From Aplectana chamaeleonis (lineage: Eukaryota; Nematoda; Chromadorea; Rhabditida; Cosmocercidae), in the NCBI GenBank assembly GCA_029168955.1, contig JAPDOI010000195.1, positions 1,178,001 to 1,242,000 on the forward strand: 64,000 nucleotides of DNA, read 5' to 3'. Below the pieces are notes generated by a model, which searched no databases, had not been told where the DNA came from, and worked only from the letters and a program-made list of their open reading frames with translations. Position 1 is the stretch's first letter. Every line of letters starts with the position of its first letter. Both the position numbers and the translations under genes were made by a program. Below are positions 43,750 to 55,214 of this stretch, in pieces.

Positions 43750-44236
43750 AGGCAGCGTTCATGATGATCCAAACTCGGAAATCGGCCTCTCAAGATTAGT
43801 TTATGGAAAATCCTCGTTGACTTTCCACAGTGAAATGGTAGGCGAGAAGGATCCTAGGCTCCCAATGTCGAAAGAACTGTAGAAAACGAGCCAGGAGCGG
43901 CGAAATAAAGGCTGCAAACAAGCGTTTTGGTGCTCCAGACACGCCTCGTGCCCCAGATCCGCCCCTCGAAAAGAACAAATGAAGACTCAGATTACAGGAA
44001 TGATCAAGTGAAGGAAAGGCTGATAAGTGCGCTGATCGCTTCATTGCACTGATAGGTATCATCCTTCGAGCGGTCAATTCGTCCACGCTCAAAAATCAAC
44101 GTAAACAAGAGAGGGCCTATTTTGGCTCAAAAACGCGTCTTTCGTGTCCTTTTTAAGCATGCCTTGCTATATAGGGCACCAGACCTTCCGTAAACCGTGG
44201 AGATATGGGAAGTGAAATGTATCGTGAACACTGCCT
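43750..44236. mobile_element. TTAA element, 487 bp
   Basis: TTAA 43746-43749 and 44237-44240; ends AGGCAGCGTTCATGATGA and TATCGTGAACACTGCCT. Interior largely its own. Confidence 0.85.
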
Positions 44237-44689
44237 TTAAGTGTACCAACAAGATCGTGAACGCCAACTGAAAAAAGGAGATTAACATTATTACTTTGCG
44301 GGTTTTCAATTTTTTTTTCGAATATCAGCAAACCATTCTAAACAGTTTTTGGGTGTTTGTACCAACTATTTATGCTGTTTTCAAGGAAAAAAATCGCTTT
44401 CCCAGATCTTCTCAGATCGTTGAATTCGGAATTGCGGGTTCGCGCACGTGCAGTTTAAAACCAAATCAGGTGCGCGCTTCGCGCGCACCACAGTTCTAAA
44501 ACAGTTGTTGATTACCCAAACGCATATCAGCGCTAGAGCCCTAAGACCATTCACTAGCAGGACGCGAGTAACCGTGACCCAAAAGCTACCCTGTTCGGTT
44601 TCACGGTATCCATGCTTTCGCGATTTTGGGCATTCTCCGAGGACATCAAGGCGGAAACTTTAAGGTCTAAGGCTGTAGAAGATTCTTCA

Positions 44690-45050
44690 TATACATTCCG
44701 ACAAACGTAGGCCAGATTTGTTTTCAGCGCCTTAATTTACCCCTACGTACAAGTTTTGAGCCAAATTCGAAACTTTTTTTTGGAACACCCTAAAAATTAT
44801 TTGATGGGTACCCATATCTTTTCTCGAAGCTTCAGAAACGTTTATAACTTCTTGGAACCAGCTTTTCGGGGCGAAACATTGCATAGTTTAACTAAAGATG
44901 CTCATGAGATACTGACAATACAATTCGTTTTCGCAGATGCGACCTACGCTTTGTACACTTCCCTTGTAAGCCTAACGCTGAGTGTTGATAACTTGAAATG
45001 CTGTAGCTACACCTTGCCAAAAGTGGTTTCGGAGCCACCGAAACGGTCTT
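44690..45050. repeat. Right-arm fragment of the 'GTA' foldback family
   Basis: TTTTGAGCCAAATTCG, ATAACTTCTTGGAACCAGC, CGTTTTCGCAGATGCG and ACTTCCCTTGTAAGC match 49880-50045 and, inverted, 48934-49078. Confidence 0.65.
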
Positions 45051-45143
45051 AATTCATTCAAGGAAACATGTACAGTTGAATCGGATCGGTTTATCAGTTG
45101 TGGAGTCATAACCGACGCAACGACCGGTGTGGACTGTACCGGG

Positions 45144-45279
45144 AGAGGGCCTCTCTACATACCGAGGGAGGAGTTGTCTCGCCTTCTACGGCTCTGATCG
45201 CACTCTCTACCAATTGACTAGCGTGACATGTCGAATGCTAAAACGGGACAATTCTTTCCTCTGTGTGTAGAGGGCCCCT
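45144..45279. repeat. ~136-bp MITE, second copy
   Basis: GGGCCTCTCTACATACCGAGG and the inverted CCTCTGTGTGTAGAGGGCCC bound it. Related to 12155-12303, with the internal GTGTGACTTGTCGAA-like phrase conserved. Confidence 0.62.
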
Positions 45280-46509
45280 ATTCCAACTGTACCACCCTTG
45301 TCATTTTTGTTTGAAGTCGCGACGCAGCTACGTGCGAGCATGACACGCGCGAAAGTGAAGGAGTAACGACTATCGATTTAGTGATATCTTGTCACCTGGC
45401 TGTGTCGCGGCTTCCTAAGAGAATGAAACGGATCATATGATACTGGCTCTCAGGATAATCGTGCTGCCAACATCGGAGCCAAATTCTCGATTCTCACTCA
45501 TCCTTTTTCTCGCTAACAAATCGCTCAGAAGTGAGAAGAGAAATCGAGTATGAAACAAAAGTTTGATCTGTTTGCCAGTAACAGCATATGTATGTATCTA
45601 CATACGCTTTTTACACACCAATGCCGACGCTCACACAATTTTCACGACGTTTTACGCGGTGAACCCGAAGTCCCACCCACTTTTACGAGGTTGTGCGCAG
45701 TGTTCTCGATGCTCCTAACATATGTTACTCACTGATACCAACCAGGGATGTGCGGAAAAAATATTTTTGGAAACAGAAAGCAGAAAACAGAAAATCTAGT
45801 TTGACAGAAAACAGAAAACAGAAAAAAATCTCCGAAAATGGCCAGAAAACAGAAATCACAAAATTTTCAAAAATCAATAAAGCGTGTTCAGCGTACACTA
45901 AACAAAATTTTTTAAAACATTGAGCTTTTTTTTACATTTTTTGAGTGATCTATGCTTCTTTCATTTAATTTTCAAAACCTTGCAGTTGGCCAGAGCAAAA
46001 AGTATAGACGCTCAAGAATTGCAGAATATGAGTGCGATGAGATGACAAATGTTCGTCAAACCTTCCTTTTCCCAGGCAATAAAAGCTCGATTATTTATTA
46101 GAAGCTCAATGAATATGTCTGTACAAGGAGTACGTATTGAACTCGGAGCGAGCTTTCCGTTCCTGAGTGTACATATTTTGACACTTATTGCGGGATGACT
46201 GCTGGTTTGAACAATGTACTACTCCTCAGAGCTGAAAGTCACGCCCGTACCACCTGTGCCGTTAGAGTATAAATGACCTGACGCGTCGTTCGCTCCACCG
46301 TTGAGGGCCTTTTGTACCTCTAGGGCAGAATTATCATCTGCCTCATAGGCTCACCATCAATTTCTTGGCGCTTCATCTTAACTGAATTCTGTGCCATCTG
46401 CGTTGCAGTGAATTAAAACACGTATTTAGAGTTTTGCTTGCATGGTACAGTTGGGGCCAACATTACCCCGCTCCATCAAAGCGGGTACGTTGGGGAGCGG
46501 GTATTCGTA

Positions 46510-47095
46510 GAGGCTTGACTCTGAGATAAATTGCCGCTGCGGCTCCGCGATATTGCCGCTTTGGCGCGTGCAGGCACCGAAGCGGCACTATCGCGGAGCC
46601 GCGGCGGCACTACCGCGGAGCTCTAGCAGGGACCCGACAGTACCGCTTTGGCTGCGCGATAACGCCGCAGCGACTTCGGGAGGGTGTCTGATATGAAGTG
46701 ATTCAAGAATTATAAGACAACTAGAGGGGGTATAAATGTAAGAACAAAAATTCGCACCTGCGGTCGTTACGTCCTTTGTCTGATAAGGACAGAGGTTACC
46801 GCCGCTTTTGCTCACAAGGAAACACGGAATGTACCTCAAACTTGGGCATAATGAACCGGCGACAATTTCTTTTTACCACACAGGACAGTACATCGTGCTC
46901 CACGCGTGTTCGTTGTTGCATCCTCGCGGAGCCTAACGTTCTAACGCGGAGCTGCTGCGGTACTATCTCCGCGATGTCGAGGCTCAAGGCATGGTAGCAG
47001 AATCGTCTGATCACGGAGCCGCTGCGGCACTATCGCGGAACTATTGCGGCACAGTCGAAGATCGCGGTACTTTGCCGGCACTGACGCGGCACATT
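46510..47095. repeat. Dispersed GCGGAGCCGC motif cluster
   Basis: Short phrases such as GAGCCGCTGCGGCACTATCGCGG, with TACCGCTTTGG variants, occur about ten times on both strands in 590 bp. The composition is far more GC-rich than the flanks. A related cluster is near 63830-63975. Confidence 0.6.
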
Positions 47096-47204
47096 TTTTC
47101 AGAGGAATGGGTTTTGTGCCTAATCAGTGGGTTGCGGGGGCCAGCCGACTTCCCAATGAGTGCCTTTATCTCCCTACATAAATCTGTTCCAAATTTAAGG
47201 ATCC

Positions 47205-47310
47205 TGGAGGGTTGGTTGGTTGGTTCACCTCGGCGAGGATCGAACCCGACCATGTACAGCGAACAGCACCGTTTCCTCCCACAACGCCACACATGCCCTA
47301 GTGGATAACC
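47205..47310 (-). mobile_element. Possible tRNA-derived SINE head
   Basis: On the minus strand TGGCGTTGTGGG resembles a pol III A box, and GGTTCGATCC ~35 nt later is a perfect B box, followed by AACCAACCAACC. The tRNA cloverleaf does not close (acceptor and T stems mismatch), so this is not a functional tRNA. Confidence 0.35.
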
Positions 47311-47608
47311 ACTACAGCGAGATAAAAGTGTCTAGCGTGGTACAACTGCAGAGAGCCTGGGTGAAGCACATCCTCACCCTATCGGCTTAGCTTCGAAAAA
47401 TCCAAAAAAAAGTCCTGCTGGAAATCGCAGTACACGTTTTTTTTCTGTTTTCTGTCCAAATTTTGCCTATTTTTACAGAAAACAGAAAATAGAAAAAAAT
47501 GGCCAAAAATGGGCAGAAAACAGAAAACAGAAAATTCCGCACATCCCTGATCACACTGACACTTTTCGTTCCTTTTGTGCGTTGGCACAAACTCGGATCA
47601 CGTATAGG

Positions 47609-48060
47609 GTGGTCCACATGAAGTGAGAAGGGCTTCAGAAAATCGATTTTTAGTTATTTTTTGCCTCTTCCGTGCTTGCTCATGATTTTATTCGTTTACC
47701 CCACATTTTTGTTATATTGAGGCTATTACTCTTCCCGGTTTGCAGAAAACAATGGTACATATCTACTGGAGATCGTTCAGCCATAGTTGCTCTGCTCATC
47801 GATGGTAGTCAGCTTCCGACACTCCGAAGATGCTCAAACTTCATCTAGAGCAAGTACATCGCTTAGTAAAACGTTTCGAGGAGACTGGTGGAATTGAAAA
47901 CCGTCCGAGAGGAGGACCGAAACGAACCGCGAGGACTCCTGCCCTTCGGAAGGCCATCGAAGACAAGTTTTGCAGAAATTCTGGAAGAAGCATCAGAAAA
48001 TTGGCATAAGAATATAGATCAGCATCAGAAAATTTGAAAAAGAATGTTGTAATATTTGCG
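47609..48060 (+). pseudogene. Mariner-like transposase, N-terminal fragment
   Basis: From about 47778 the frames read RSAIVALLIDGSQLP and, after a frame change near 47825, EQVHRLVKRFEETGGIENRP, GGPKRTARTPALRK and CRNSGRSIRKLA: the paired helix-turn-helix DNA-binding region of mariner/Tc1-like transposases with its linker. Stops follow (48007 onward) and the DDE/D catalytic part is missing. AGGGTGGTCCACATGAAGTG at ~47611 resembles a mariner terminal repeat. Dead. Confidence 0.7.
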
Positions 48061-48933
48061 CACTGACTTCGCGCCAACGCGCAACCAGGAACGCAAAGTA
48101 TCAGTGCGATCCGTTTTTTACTGTAGCTTAGTAACCGATTTCGTCACTTTTCGCCCACTTTTTTACGACGTTCTGCGCGATGAGCAGGCAACCCACCTAC
48201 TCTCAGAAAATTTTGCTCGCTTCTTCTGTACGTCTACTCATTTCCCACGAAATTCTTCACATTAGTTAAAAAATAAGGCGCACTACTAGATCATGGGATC
48301 CGAAATTGCGGGAAACACCGAGTGCCTGAATGCCATTGGCCACACCTGACTACGTGAATACGTGCACAGTTGTTCAGACACACAAAGTAGCGCAAGTGAA
48401 TATGTATGTAAGTATTGCGTTGCGGGTAAAAGTGGTAAGAGTGGGACACGAAAAGGAGTATTTCTTATGAACAACGGAACCTTCGTTCGATGCTGATATT
48501 TGTGAAGTGCTCACAATGCTCCACAGATAATATTTTTTTACCCATCACTTGTTAAATTTTTGTTCTATCATCACACAGGTATTTCAAGCATCAATATTTC
48601 GTTTATGATGGTCCTTGCAGGTTCTATGTGACCTACTTGACTCGATTGTTACTGATTTACAACAAGCAGCGAAGATTGTGCAGGTACTTTTTGTCTTGTC
48701 TCAATGGAGAGAGAGAGAGTCGCACCCCCATCTCTGACAAATAAGGAATCGATTATCGTCTGTGTCAATGCGATATTACCATGACTTGTAGCGCCCTCGA
48801 TGCTGATCTCTCCGTCTCTTCTCCGCTCTCTCTTTGTCTCTAACTTCGCTTAGCACTCGCACGCAAAAGATCCATGAGAATTTCGCTTTGGCACAGGCTA
48901 TACTCCCGTGCAGCCAGGCGCGTCCTATGTCTG

Positions 48934-50047
48934 CTTACAAGGGAAGTGTTTATGGTGGTATACGCATTTGCAAAAACGACTTTTATTGTTAGTAGCTCTT
49001 GGGCCTCCATAGTGAAGCTGCGCAGTACACGCCCCAAGCTGCTGGTTCCAAGAAGTTACAAGCTTGAAGCAGTCGTCCTTTGTATTTTGTGTGCCTTCAA
49101 AAACGAGCAGTAATCTTTCGCAATTGTGGAAACATACCTCATAATCCTGCTAAGCTTCCGAAATTTCTCCTCCCCCCTGGACAAAGTTGAGCTGAAAGCA
49201 CATTCTTCGAACTTTGTACAGAGTGATGGCGTTTTGACTTGTACGAATTGTTTGTTGACCGTTTCTACTACATGGCAAGAAAAGGGTTTTGAAAGCGTTC
49301 AATTTTTTTCTCAGATTTGACTCTAAACTCCCTTATGGGGGTCATTTAGTGTGGTTATCGCAAATTTGAGGTTTATCTGTCGATTTTCCAAAGTTCCGAC
49401 TAAATTCGTTCAAAGCCTCCTGTCCGGGGAAAATTTGAGGTCAGAACGCGACTTTTGACGATTTCCGGAACACTAGGATAGAATTGGCTCAAAATGTTTC
49501 TCTGGGGGCAGTTTGGAGGGATAAACACGAATCTGAAGTCCGTTTATCGATTTTCGACAGCTCAAGGTAGATTACGGTTGGCATACGGTAATGCGGTCAA
49601 GGGCCCAGATTTGCCGCAAAATTCCTATGCGGGGTTTATTCGGGGTGCTGAATACGAATTTAGCGTCCGTTTGTAATTTTTCGAAATGCTAAGTTATGTA
49701 GGTTTAGCCCCCTAAATGACATTGTACCTACCCCAACAGTAAACATAAGAAATTCGGAAACTGGACTTCAAACTCGTTCTCAGCACTCTAATTAATTGCA
49801 TTCCTAACCCTACATACAAGTTTCCAGCGAAGTCCGGGAATTTTTTTTCGGAACATCTGAAAAAATGCCTGATATGTAGGTACCCTTGCCTTTCTGATAA
49901 ACTTGGAAAACGCTCATAACTTCTTGGAACCTGCAGTTCGGGGCGGAATACTGTCCAGTTTTGCTATTGAGGTCTAAGAGATAGTAACACTACTGGTCGT
50001 TTTCGCAGATACATACGTTTACCACTAGAACACTTTCCTTGTGAGCC
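48934..50047. mobile_element. Foldback element of the 'GTA' family
   Basis: 48934-49078 (CTTACAAGGGAAGTG, GGTTCCAAGAAGTTACAAGC) is inverted against 49915-50047. The interior has GGTAGATTACGGTTGGCATACGG, TTTGACGATTTCCGGAACAC and CCCCCTAAATGACATTGTACC as in the 38-kb copy. Arms shorter than at 37510-39106. Confidence 0.7.
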
Positions 50048-50089
50048 CTGCATATGGCGTACCCTGCCGTACAAACAGACAACACTCAT

Positions 50090-50514
50090 ATGTTTGCCAT
50101 TGTTTTTCTTCTCGTTTCTCCACAATTCGTCTGTGGTGGTAGTCTGAAATTGATTCGGTGTTTTTTGGAAGCAAATGTGGAGGTTTTTATGCAAATAAGA
50201 AACAGAATTGCGAAGACTCTCTTGGAAAATGGTATCGAACGAACTCATGTGAATTTTCCTTCTTCGAATCACTTCGGGACACACTAACAGCGCTCTTCGT
50301 TAATGGTTTTCTATGATTCGCTTGGTGTGTTCAGGCTCGTTGTATGGACATTGGTGGTTCCCACGTATCGATGAACGAGAAATGTTGTGGCTCTTTATGG
50401 GATCAATTAGGAGAATGTTTGGCCGAAGTCATCACAAAAGTCGATTGTGTTCGAGCGAAGCGAGAATGTGCTAAGGCTTGGATCACCTTAATAAGCTTCA
50501 TTGTGGGTCGTTAA
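50090..50514 (+). CDS. Candidate small secreted Cys-rich protein, two exons
   Basis: ATG at 50090 opens MFAIVFLLVSPQFVCGG, a plausible signal peptide, then an amphipathic stretch (CFLEANVEVFMQIRNRIAK) to a possible donor CAT|GTGAAT (50248/50249). An 86-nt intron ends TGGTGTGTTCAG; exon 50335-50514 continues in phase with CMDIGGSHVSMNEKCCGS, ECLAEVITKVDCVRAKREC and ends TAA. The 112-residue product would hold six or more Cys after the signal, suggesting an exported disulfide-bonded protein. The start lies 43 bp after a foldback arm, and the donor is not ideal. Function unknown. Confidence 0.38.
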
Positions 50515-51325
50515 TTCCGTTTGTTTTCAATGTTTCTTCCTCAGCCTATTCGATTTGGGTCACTAATGCTTATTTACCTCTTAGACAGTTGAAGGTTGTG
50601 GCACAAGTTGCAGCTCTTCAATTACAATTTTGTTATAAAAGTTTAGAGGATGGTGGAGTCGAGAGCTGTAGGGTCCACTGCAACAATAATGTTGAAAAGC
50701 GGGTCATAAGTAGCCCTATACAGCCCTGGAACTTGGATATGCTATGCCCGACCTATCTACCTACTTTATCGGTGATCAACAATGAAGTGGGCGGGGCGGG
50801 TATGGCTCAACCATGTTTGGGGCCCTATAGGGCTAATCATAGTTCGGTCTCAGCCGATTTATCAATATTCTTGAGGCAGGTCACCCGGAACTCTCAATTC
50901 CAGGTGAAAACTCTGAGAACGTTTTCTATCGTTGCCTTTATAGCATCTCTCCGTCATTTTGAATTGATCGAAGAAAGGATTATCGTGTCCGCTATGTCAA
51001 AATCTCCTCATCACTAATTTGTTTTGCAATGTTCGACCGCTCCGCTATTCGCTCCGCTCGATTTCTTATGATCGATAGAGGCTATAAAGTCTAACTAAAT
51101 CATACTGTCCGCCAACGCGGTCGGCATGCGTGTTGAGCGGCCGTTGCGACGACATTTTAAGGACTCGTAAACTGATTGTTAGGAATATCGGACGAGTAGT
51201 GAACATTATCCCACTCAGCTGTATCTCAGTCGTTGGTGGGCTCGTACAAACAATGCTTTCGTGACGCTCTACACGCACGCTGACCGCGTGGGCGGACAGT
51301 CTCAGTCGGACGAGTCTCAGTTTAA

Positions 51326-51811
51326 AGGCGGTGTTCACGATAAGAATCGTTTTTCTGCTTTTCCGCCTATCTTGAAGAATGTCCCATGCTGATTCCAATG
51401 ATGTTTTTGGAATCGTACAAGACCTTCTGGGAACGGAGTTATGGTCCCTCAAACATTGAGCAAAGGAAACATGGTGGACGAGTTGTCCGAGGCTTGTAAC
51501 TTCCGTCTTTTGCAGCCGATGTATGCGAGCTGACCTGAGTAAAGAGAGAAGTTGGCAATGAAGGGAAGAACGGGGCTATTGATCGGAAACTATCGCTCAT
51601 CTCACAATCTCGAGCACTCATTTATTCACGTCAGTGGGCGTGGAAAGTGCATCTGGGGGTGACGAGCTGACGGGTATCCAGCTTTGGGGCCGTAGGGGAC
51701 CGTTTCAAGCTCAATTTTCTTAGTTTTTTCAACGTTAGGGTCGCGCTAGGCCCCGCAGCTGCCGATCTCCACCAAAAAAAACAGACATGGTTTTTATCGT
51801 GGACACTGCCT
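51326..51811. mobile_element. TTAA element, 486 bp, inverted orientation
   Basis: TTAA 51322-51325 and 51812-51815; ends AGGCGGTGTTCACGATAAG and TATCGTGGACACTGCCT. The first 300 bp equal the 32975 copy; the last 150 bp differ. Confidence 0.9.
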
Positions 51812-51829
51812 TTAAGTTTATTTCAGGCC

Positions 51830-52443
51830 GGGTGGAGCAAGCAGCGGAGCGGTCGGCCATGGCTAAGAATTACAGTGATAAGGCGATTTTGACATGATAA
51901 GTCTCTCCGATGCTTACTACGACCGGTCTCAAATGAGGGAGAAAGGCAAAAGAGCTGTTCGAAACTCCCCCCCCCCCCTCTTGCCTGGGAAGAAAACCAG
52001 AGTTTAAAGTGATTGACGACAATGTATAAGTCTGCATTATATCGACTTTTCGAACATTTGCTGTGGATTGCAAACAATTTTTCCGGTATAGGGTCGCGAA
52101 GGGCAAAGTCTTATAGGTGACCCTCAAAAATTGGTGGAAGGCCTTGCATTAGGCCTATTATACGAATATATCGTGTATTTTGACGCGCCGAATTCTCTGC
52201 CATCAGGCCAAGCTGGAGCCAGCTAAGGGAATGGAGGCAAAAATTGGTGAGTGGTCTCCACCGCGAACCTTGTCTTCAACTGACGGTAATTATAGTTACT
52301 GTTAATTTAATTGATCGAGTGTGTTGTATATAACATTTCACGCAAGTTTTGGCAGGCCTTATACTGAAGAATTCCGCTGGGCTTCGATCTCGAATTAGAT
52401 GTGATACTGTGCCTTCACCAACGCTGAATGTGAGCCTATGGCC
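51830..52443. other. Unassigned, with repeat debris
   Basis: A GCAGCGGAGCGGTCGG half-site near 51841 and AAAATTGGTGGAAGGCCTTG near 52125, resembling TTAA-element interiors. A 10-C run at ~51967. No gene. Confidence 0.35.
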
Positions 52444-52557
52444 GGGATCATACTTCCCGCGACGAGCGACGCGATGCCATAATTACCATCAATATTGACC
52501 GAAAACCGATATACCTGATATGCCCTTTCGCTGGTCGCAGGAAGTATGGTATAATCC
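52444..52557. repeat. ~114-bp MITE, best copy of its family
   Basis: GGGATCATACTTCCCGCGAC and the inverted GTCGCAGGAAGTATGGTA bound it. See 19229 and 8440. Confidence 0.6.
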
Positions 52558-52886
52558 TGTTCTATGAGTGTCAGCTGACGCGGTTCGCAGTGCGTTCTCG
52601 TGTCTGGCTCCTCTGCTTTTTCCTCAAGACTTTAGCTTCAGAGAGTTCTGCATCACAGTAACATAGCCATTGTCTTCAGTAATGGTTTTCTATTTTCTCA
52701 CAATCCATGCGAAATATTCTCACAGTGGTTTGGCTAAACAAAGGAGATGAGCAGGTAGATAATACCTGTTTGATACTTGTTAGCAGATTGGTGGCCGATC
52801 TGAGGTTAAAAATTAAATCAACTGGAATCTGTCAAAAATGTGAACAGCTGAATTTTCTCACGACCTACAAACCGTTTGGCCGCATT

Positions 52887-53556
52887 CTACACAAAGTAGC
52901 TTAGGACTTCCGGAGACTCCCTTACCCTGTTGAAGAGAATTTTTCGTGGTAACGTAAGCAACTAAACGAAGTTTTTTCAGGTAGATGGCATGAAATGCGG
53001 ATATATGGACGAGTGGAAGCGAAAAGCGAACAGTCGATTTACAAATGGATGCCCCACGCCGAGGGTTGAAGTCGTCGAAAGCCGCTAAGCCTCGCATACT
53101 CGTTCACTACAGCATTGTTCGCCACTTCAGGACTCGAACTCGAAGTAAAGCCTTACTCTGAGCCGCCATGATCTCGCAATTTGGCCTCAGTCGCCCAGCA
53201 TTCCTTCTCAAATATCTCTTTACTTTTCCATTCATCAATTCGTTCATAACTGGTGATAGCGTTGTTGAGAAACGCCTGTTTGGAATTCGCTGAGACATTT
53301 ACAGCAACATTCTGATTTCGTATTCAAAGCGCTACAGGGTTTAGCTGTGTGTGGTCATCCTTACTCTTCACCTTGTCCACTGTTGTCAGCGGATGTGTTC
53401 GCCCGGATGTTCCTCTGGCAATACTGTGGACAATTTCTATTGTCATATTACAGCACGAAGTGTCAGAAAACACACAGTCAAGAAAGTCGGAAAGTTGTTT
53501 TACTCGTTTTTTTGACTGTAAATTGCGCACCGAATACAGAAATTTTCGGCAGTGTC
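52887..53556 (-). CDS. 3' end of an unknown host gene, three phased exons
   Basis: Exon 53372-53556 (acceptor GATCAG, donor AAG|GTGAAG) reads HCRKFLYSVRNLQSKKR, LSDFLDCVFSDTSCC and TIEIVHSIARGTSGR. A 60-nt intron ends GAAATCAG; exon 53157-53311 reads NVAVNVSANSKQAFLNN, SYERIDEWKSKEIFEKE and KLRDHGG to a donor GTAAGG. A 230-nt intron ends CTTCAACAG and exon 52887-52926 supplies EVRESPEVLSYFV and TAG. All phases agree. The visible C-terminal ~127 residues look soluble and helical, with no motif I recognise. A further exon may lie at 53591-53678 (NKLEDLFDTQSTRKSL), but joining it directly creates a TGA, so the upstream structure is unresolved. Confidence 0.55.
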
Positions 53557-53759
53557 CTGATCATTCGAAGAAAAAAAAATTGCGCCCTACAAGGCAATGT
53601 TGGTAGTTTATTTGACCGATTCGTTTTTAACGATTTTCGAGTTGATTGAGTATCGAAGAGATCCTCCAATTTATTCACCTGAAAATGAATAAAAATTAAT
53701 TGGTCTAAAAAACAGCTCGTGAGCTTCTTGTAGAGCAAATGAAATAATAATTGCATTTC

Positions 53760-54379
53760 AAATGATTTATTGCATACCGCCGCAACTCTCTATATTTATT
53801 GCGCACATTTGAAGTAAAAAAAAACTTTTTCTCGACTCAGTGATTATAAGACGGGGTGATTTTTGGACAGGTCTTTCTTAACAAACCAACATTTTTTGAG
53901 TGATTTTTCCCCTTGGGCTTGTATATAACAGAAGTGTAGCTACAACTGCTTTCTTGTTCATAGTTGAATATATTTCATGCAGTCTGTACCACTCTTTAAT
54001 TGACCTACATAGATCTCCTTCCTTGCATTCAGTCTGATGGACATCTAACCCCAGTGATATTGCACATATCCCTCTTCTATGCAGCTTATCGGGTTTGTGT
54101 TGTAGATAAAGGCATCAAATATTTTATCCCTCTCCTGTTGCTAAAGAGTGCCTAACACCGCAGCGTCGCTCAAATGCCGACTCAGGTCCATGAAGAAAAG
54201 TGAGAATTTCGCTTTCATGAAGCCACTCTATCTGCTAGAGGCTATTCATACTTCTCAACGCCAGCGCATCACGGGCGTGGTGTTCATGCTAAGACTGTGA
54301 ATACTTCAACGGCAACGCTTACAGCACTGGACAGAAAAATAGAATTTGCATTTTTGCTATCTCTATTTTATGCGTACAA
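53760..54379. other. No supported feature
   Basis: AT-rich, would lie upstream of the minus-strand gene ending at 52887 if that gene is short. No promoter element can be assigned. Confidence 0.25.
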
Positions 54380-54864
54380 TACCGCCGCTATCCAAGGGAA
54401 AAAACGGGCGAAATGGGCCAAGTGGGTAACTAAAGCGTCTTTCGACCACAACTCGCCTCAAAGTGCTCCATTTTCAATTTCGTAAACGCCGAAATGTACA
54501 GCATGTCGTGACCTAGTCGATAGTGTGAAAATATTTTGCGAAATTTGAGAGCAACCTTATTTTTCGAGGCGGACTAGATTTTCATTTCGACCATGCTAGA
54601 GATCGCGTACGGTTGTTTTTGACCGAATGAGCTCGTTATCTTGTGATAACATTATCAAATTCATAACTAACTCCATCCTAAAAGAGCGTTCTCATCAGTG
54701 AATTCTAATTTTGCCTTATATAGTTAGATAGATTGTGGCACGGTGAACATTTTGGTCCTTTCAAAATGGAAAACGGAGTACTTTGAGGCGTGTTGTGGTC
54801 GAAAGACGCATTAGTTGCCCACTTTGCCCATTTCGCCCATTTTTTCCCTTGGATAGCGGCGGTA
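54380..54864. mobile_element. TA-ended foldback MITE, ~105-bp arms
   Basis: TACCGCCGCTATCCAAGGG on the left and CCCTTGGATAGCGGCGGTA on the right, with arms containing GGGCGAAATGGGC, GTCTTTCGACCACAAC and GAGGC in mirrored order. The TA at each end may be the target duplication. Confidence 0.85.
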
Positions 54865-54956
54865 ATGTATATATCTTGGCTGAGACTGAGCGAAATTTGA
54901 TCAAACTTTTACATATTATAGGGCATTAAAGGGCTTAGCTAACATTCACACACGTA

Positions 54957-55210
54957 CTGTGCTTCTCTGGGTCCGATTCTGGTCCGCTATTGCGTCTCGA
55001 CACGCATGCTCGCGAGTCGGAAGAGTTTGCAGCGTCGATCTGTTGACTGTACGTGAGTTTTGGAAACTGGAAACTAAAAAAAAATTGGAGAAAACTGTAA
55101 AAAAAACCAAATCGAGTTGGCTATTCTCGACTCGACCGACTCGAGCGCGTGAGGGCGCAAAGCGTGTCGAGACGCAATCGCGGAACGGAATTTGGTCCAA
55201 AGAAGCACAG
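54957..55210. mobile_element. TA-flanked MITE, GGTCCGC family (best copy)
   Basis: TA at 54955-54956 and 55211-55212 flanks CTGTGCTTCT...AGAAGCACAG; inverted arms of ~75 bp (ATTGCGTCTCGACACGC). The centre has TGGAAACTGGAAACTAAAAA. Relatives: 59046-59280, 27086-27235, 28826-28950. Confidence 0.85.
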
Positions 55211-55214
55211 TAAA

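Larger units (their letters stand above)
45743..47549. mobile_element. hAT-like termini with CAGAAAACAG arrays
   Basis: CAGGGATGTGCGGAA at 45743 and its exact inverse TTCCGCACATCCCTG ending 47549 are classic hAT-type termini. Just inside each end are runs of CAGAAAACAG. The outer 8-mers (ATACCAAC and ATCACACT) do not match, so these may be ends of two different copies or a rearranged element. No transposase is seen; the middle holds GC-rich repeats and a SINE candidate. Confidence 0.6.

Noticed and set aside
47210..47300. Functional tRNA on the minus strand
   Set aside because: B box present but acceptor and T stems do not pair; retained only as a SINE candidate.
50478..51017. 179-codon plus-strand open frame
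   Set aside because: Overlaps the end of the better two-exon candidate in another frame; no homology, no splice or start support.
52858..52945. CVECGQTVC zinc-finger frame
   Set aside because: The phase set by the preceding exon selects a different frame that ends in a proper stop; the Cys pattern appears only in the out-of-phase frame.
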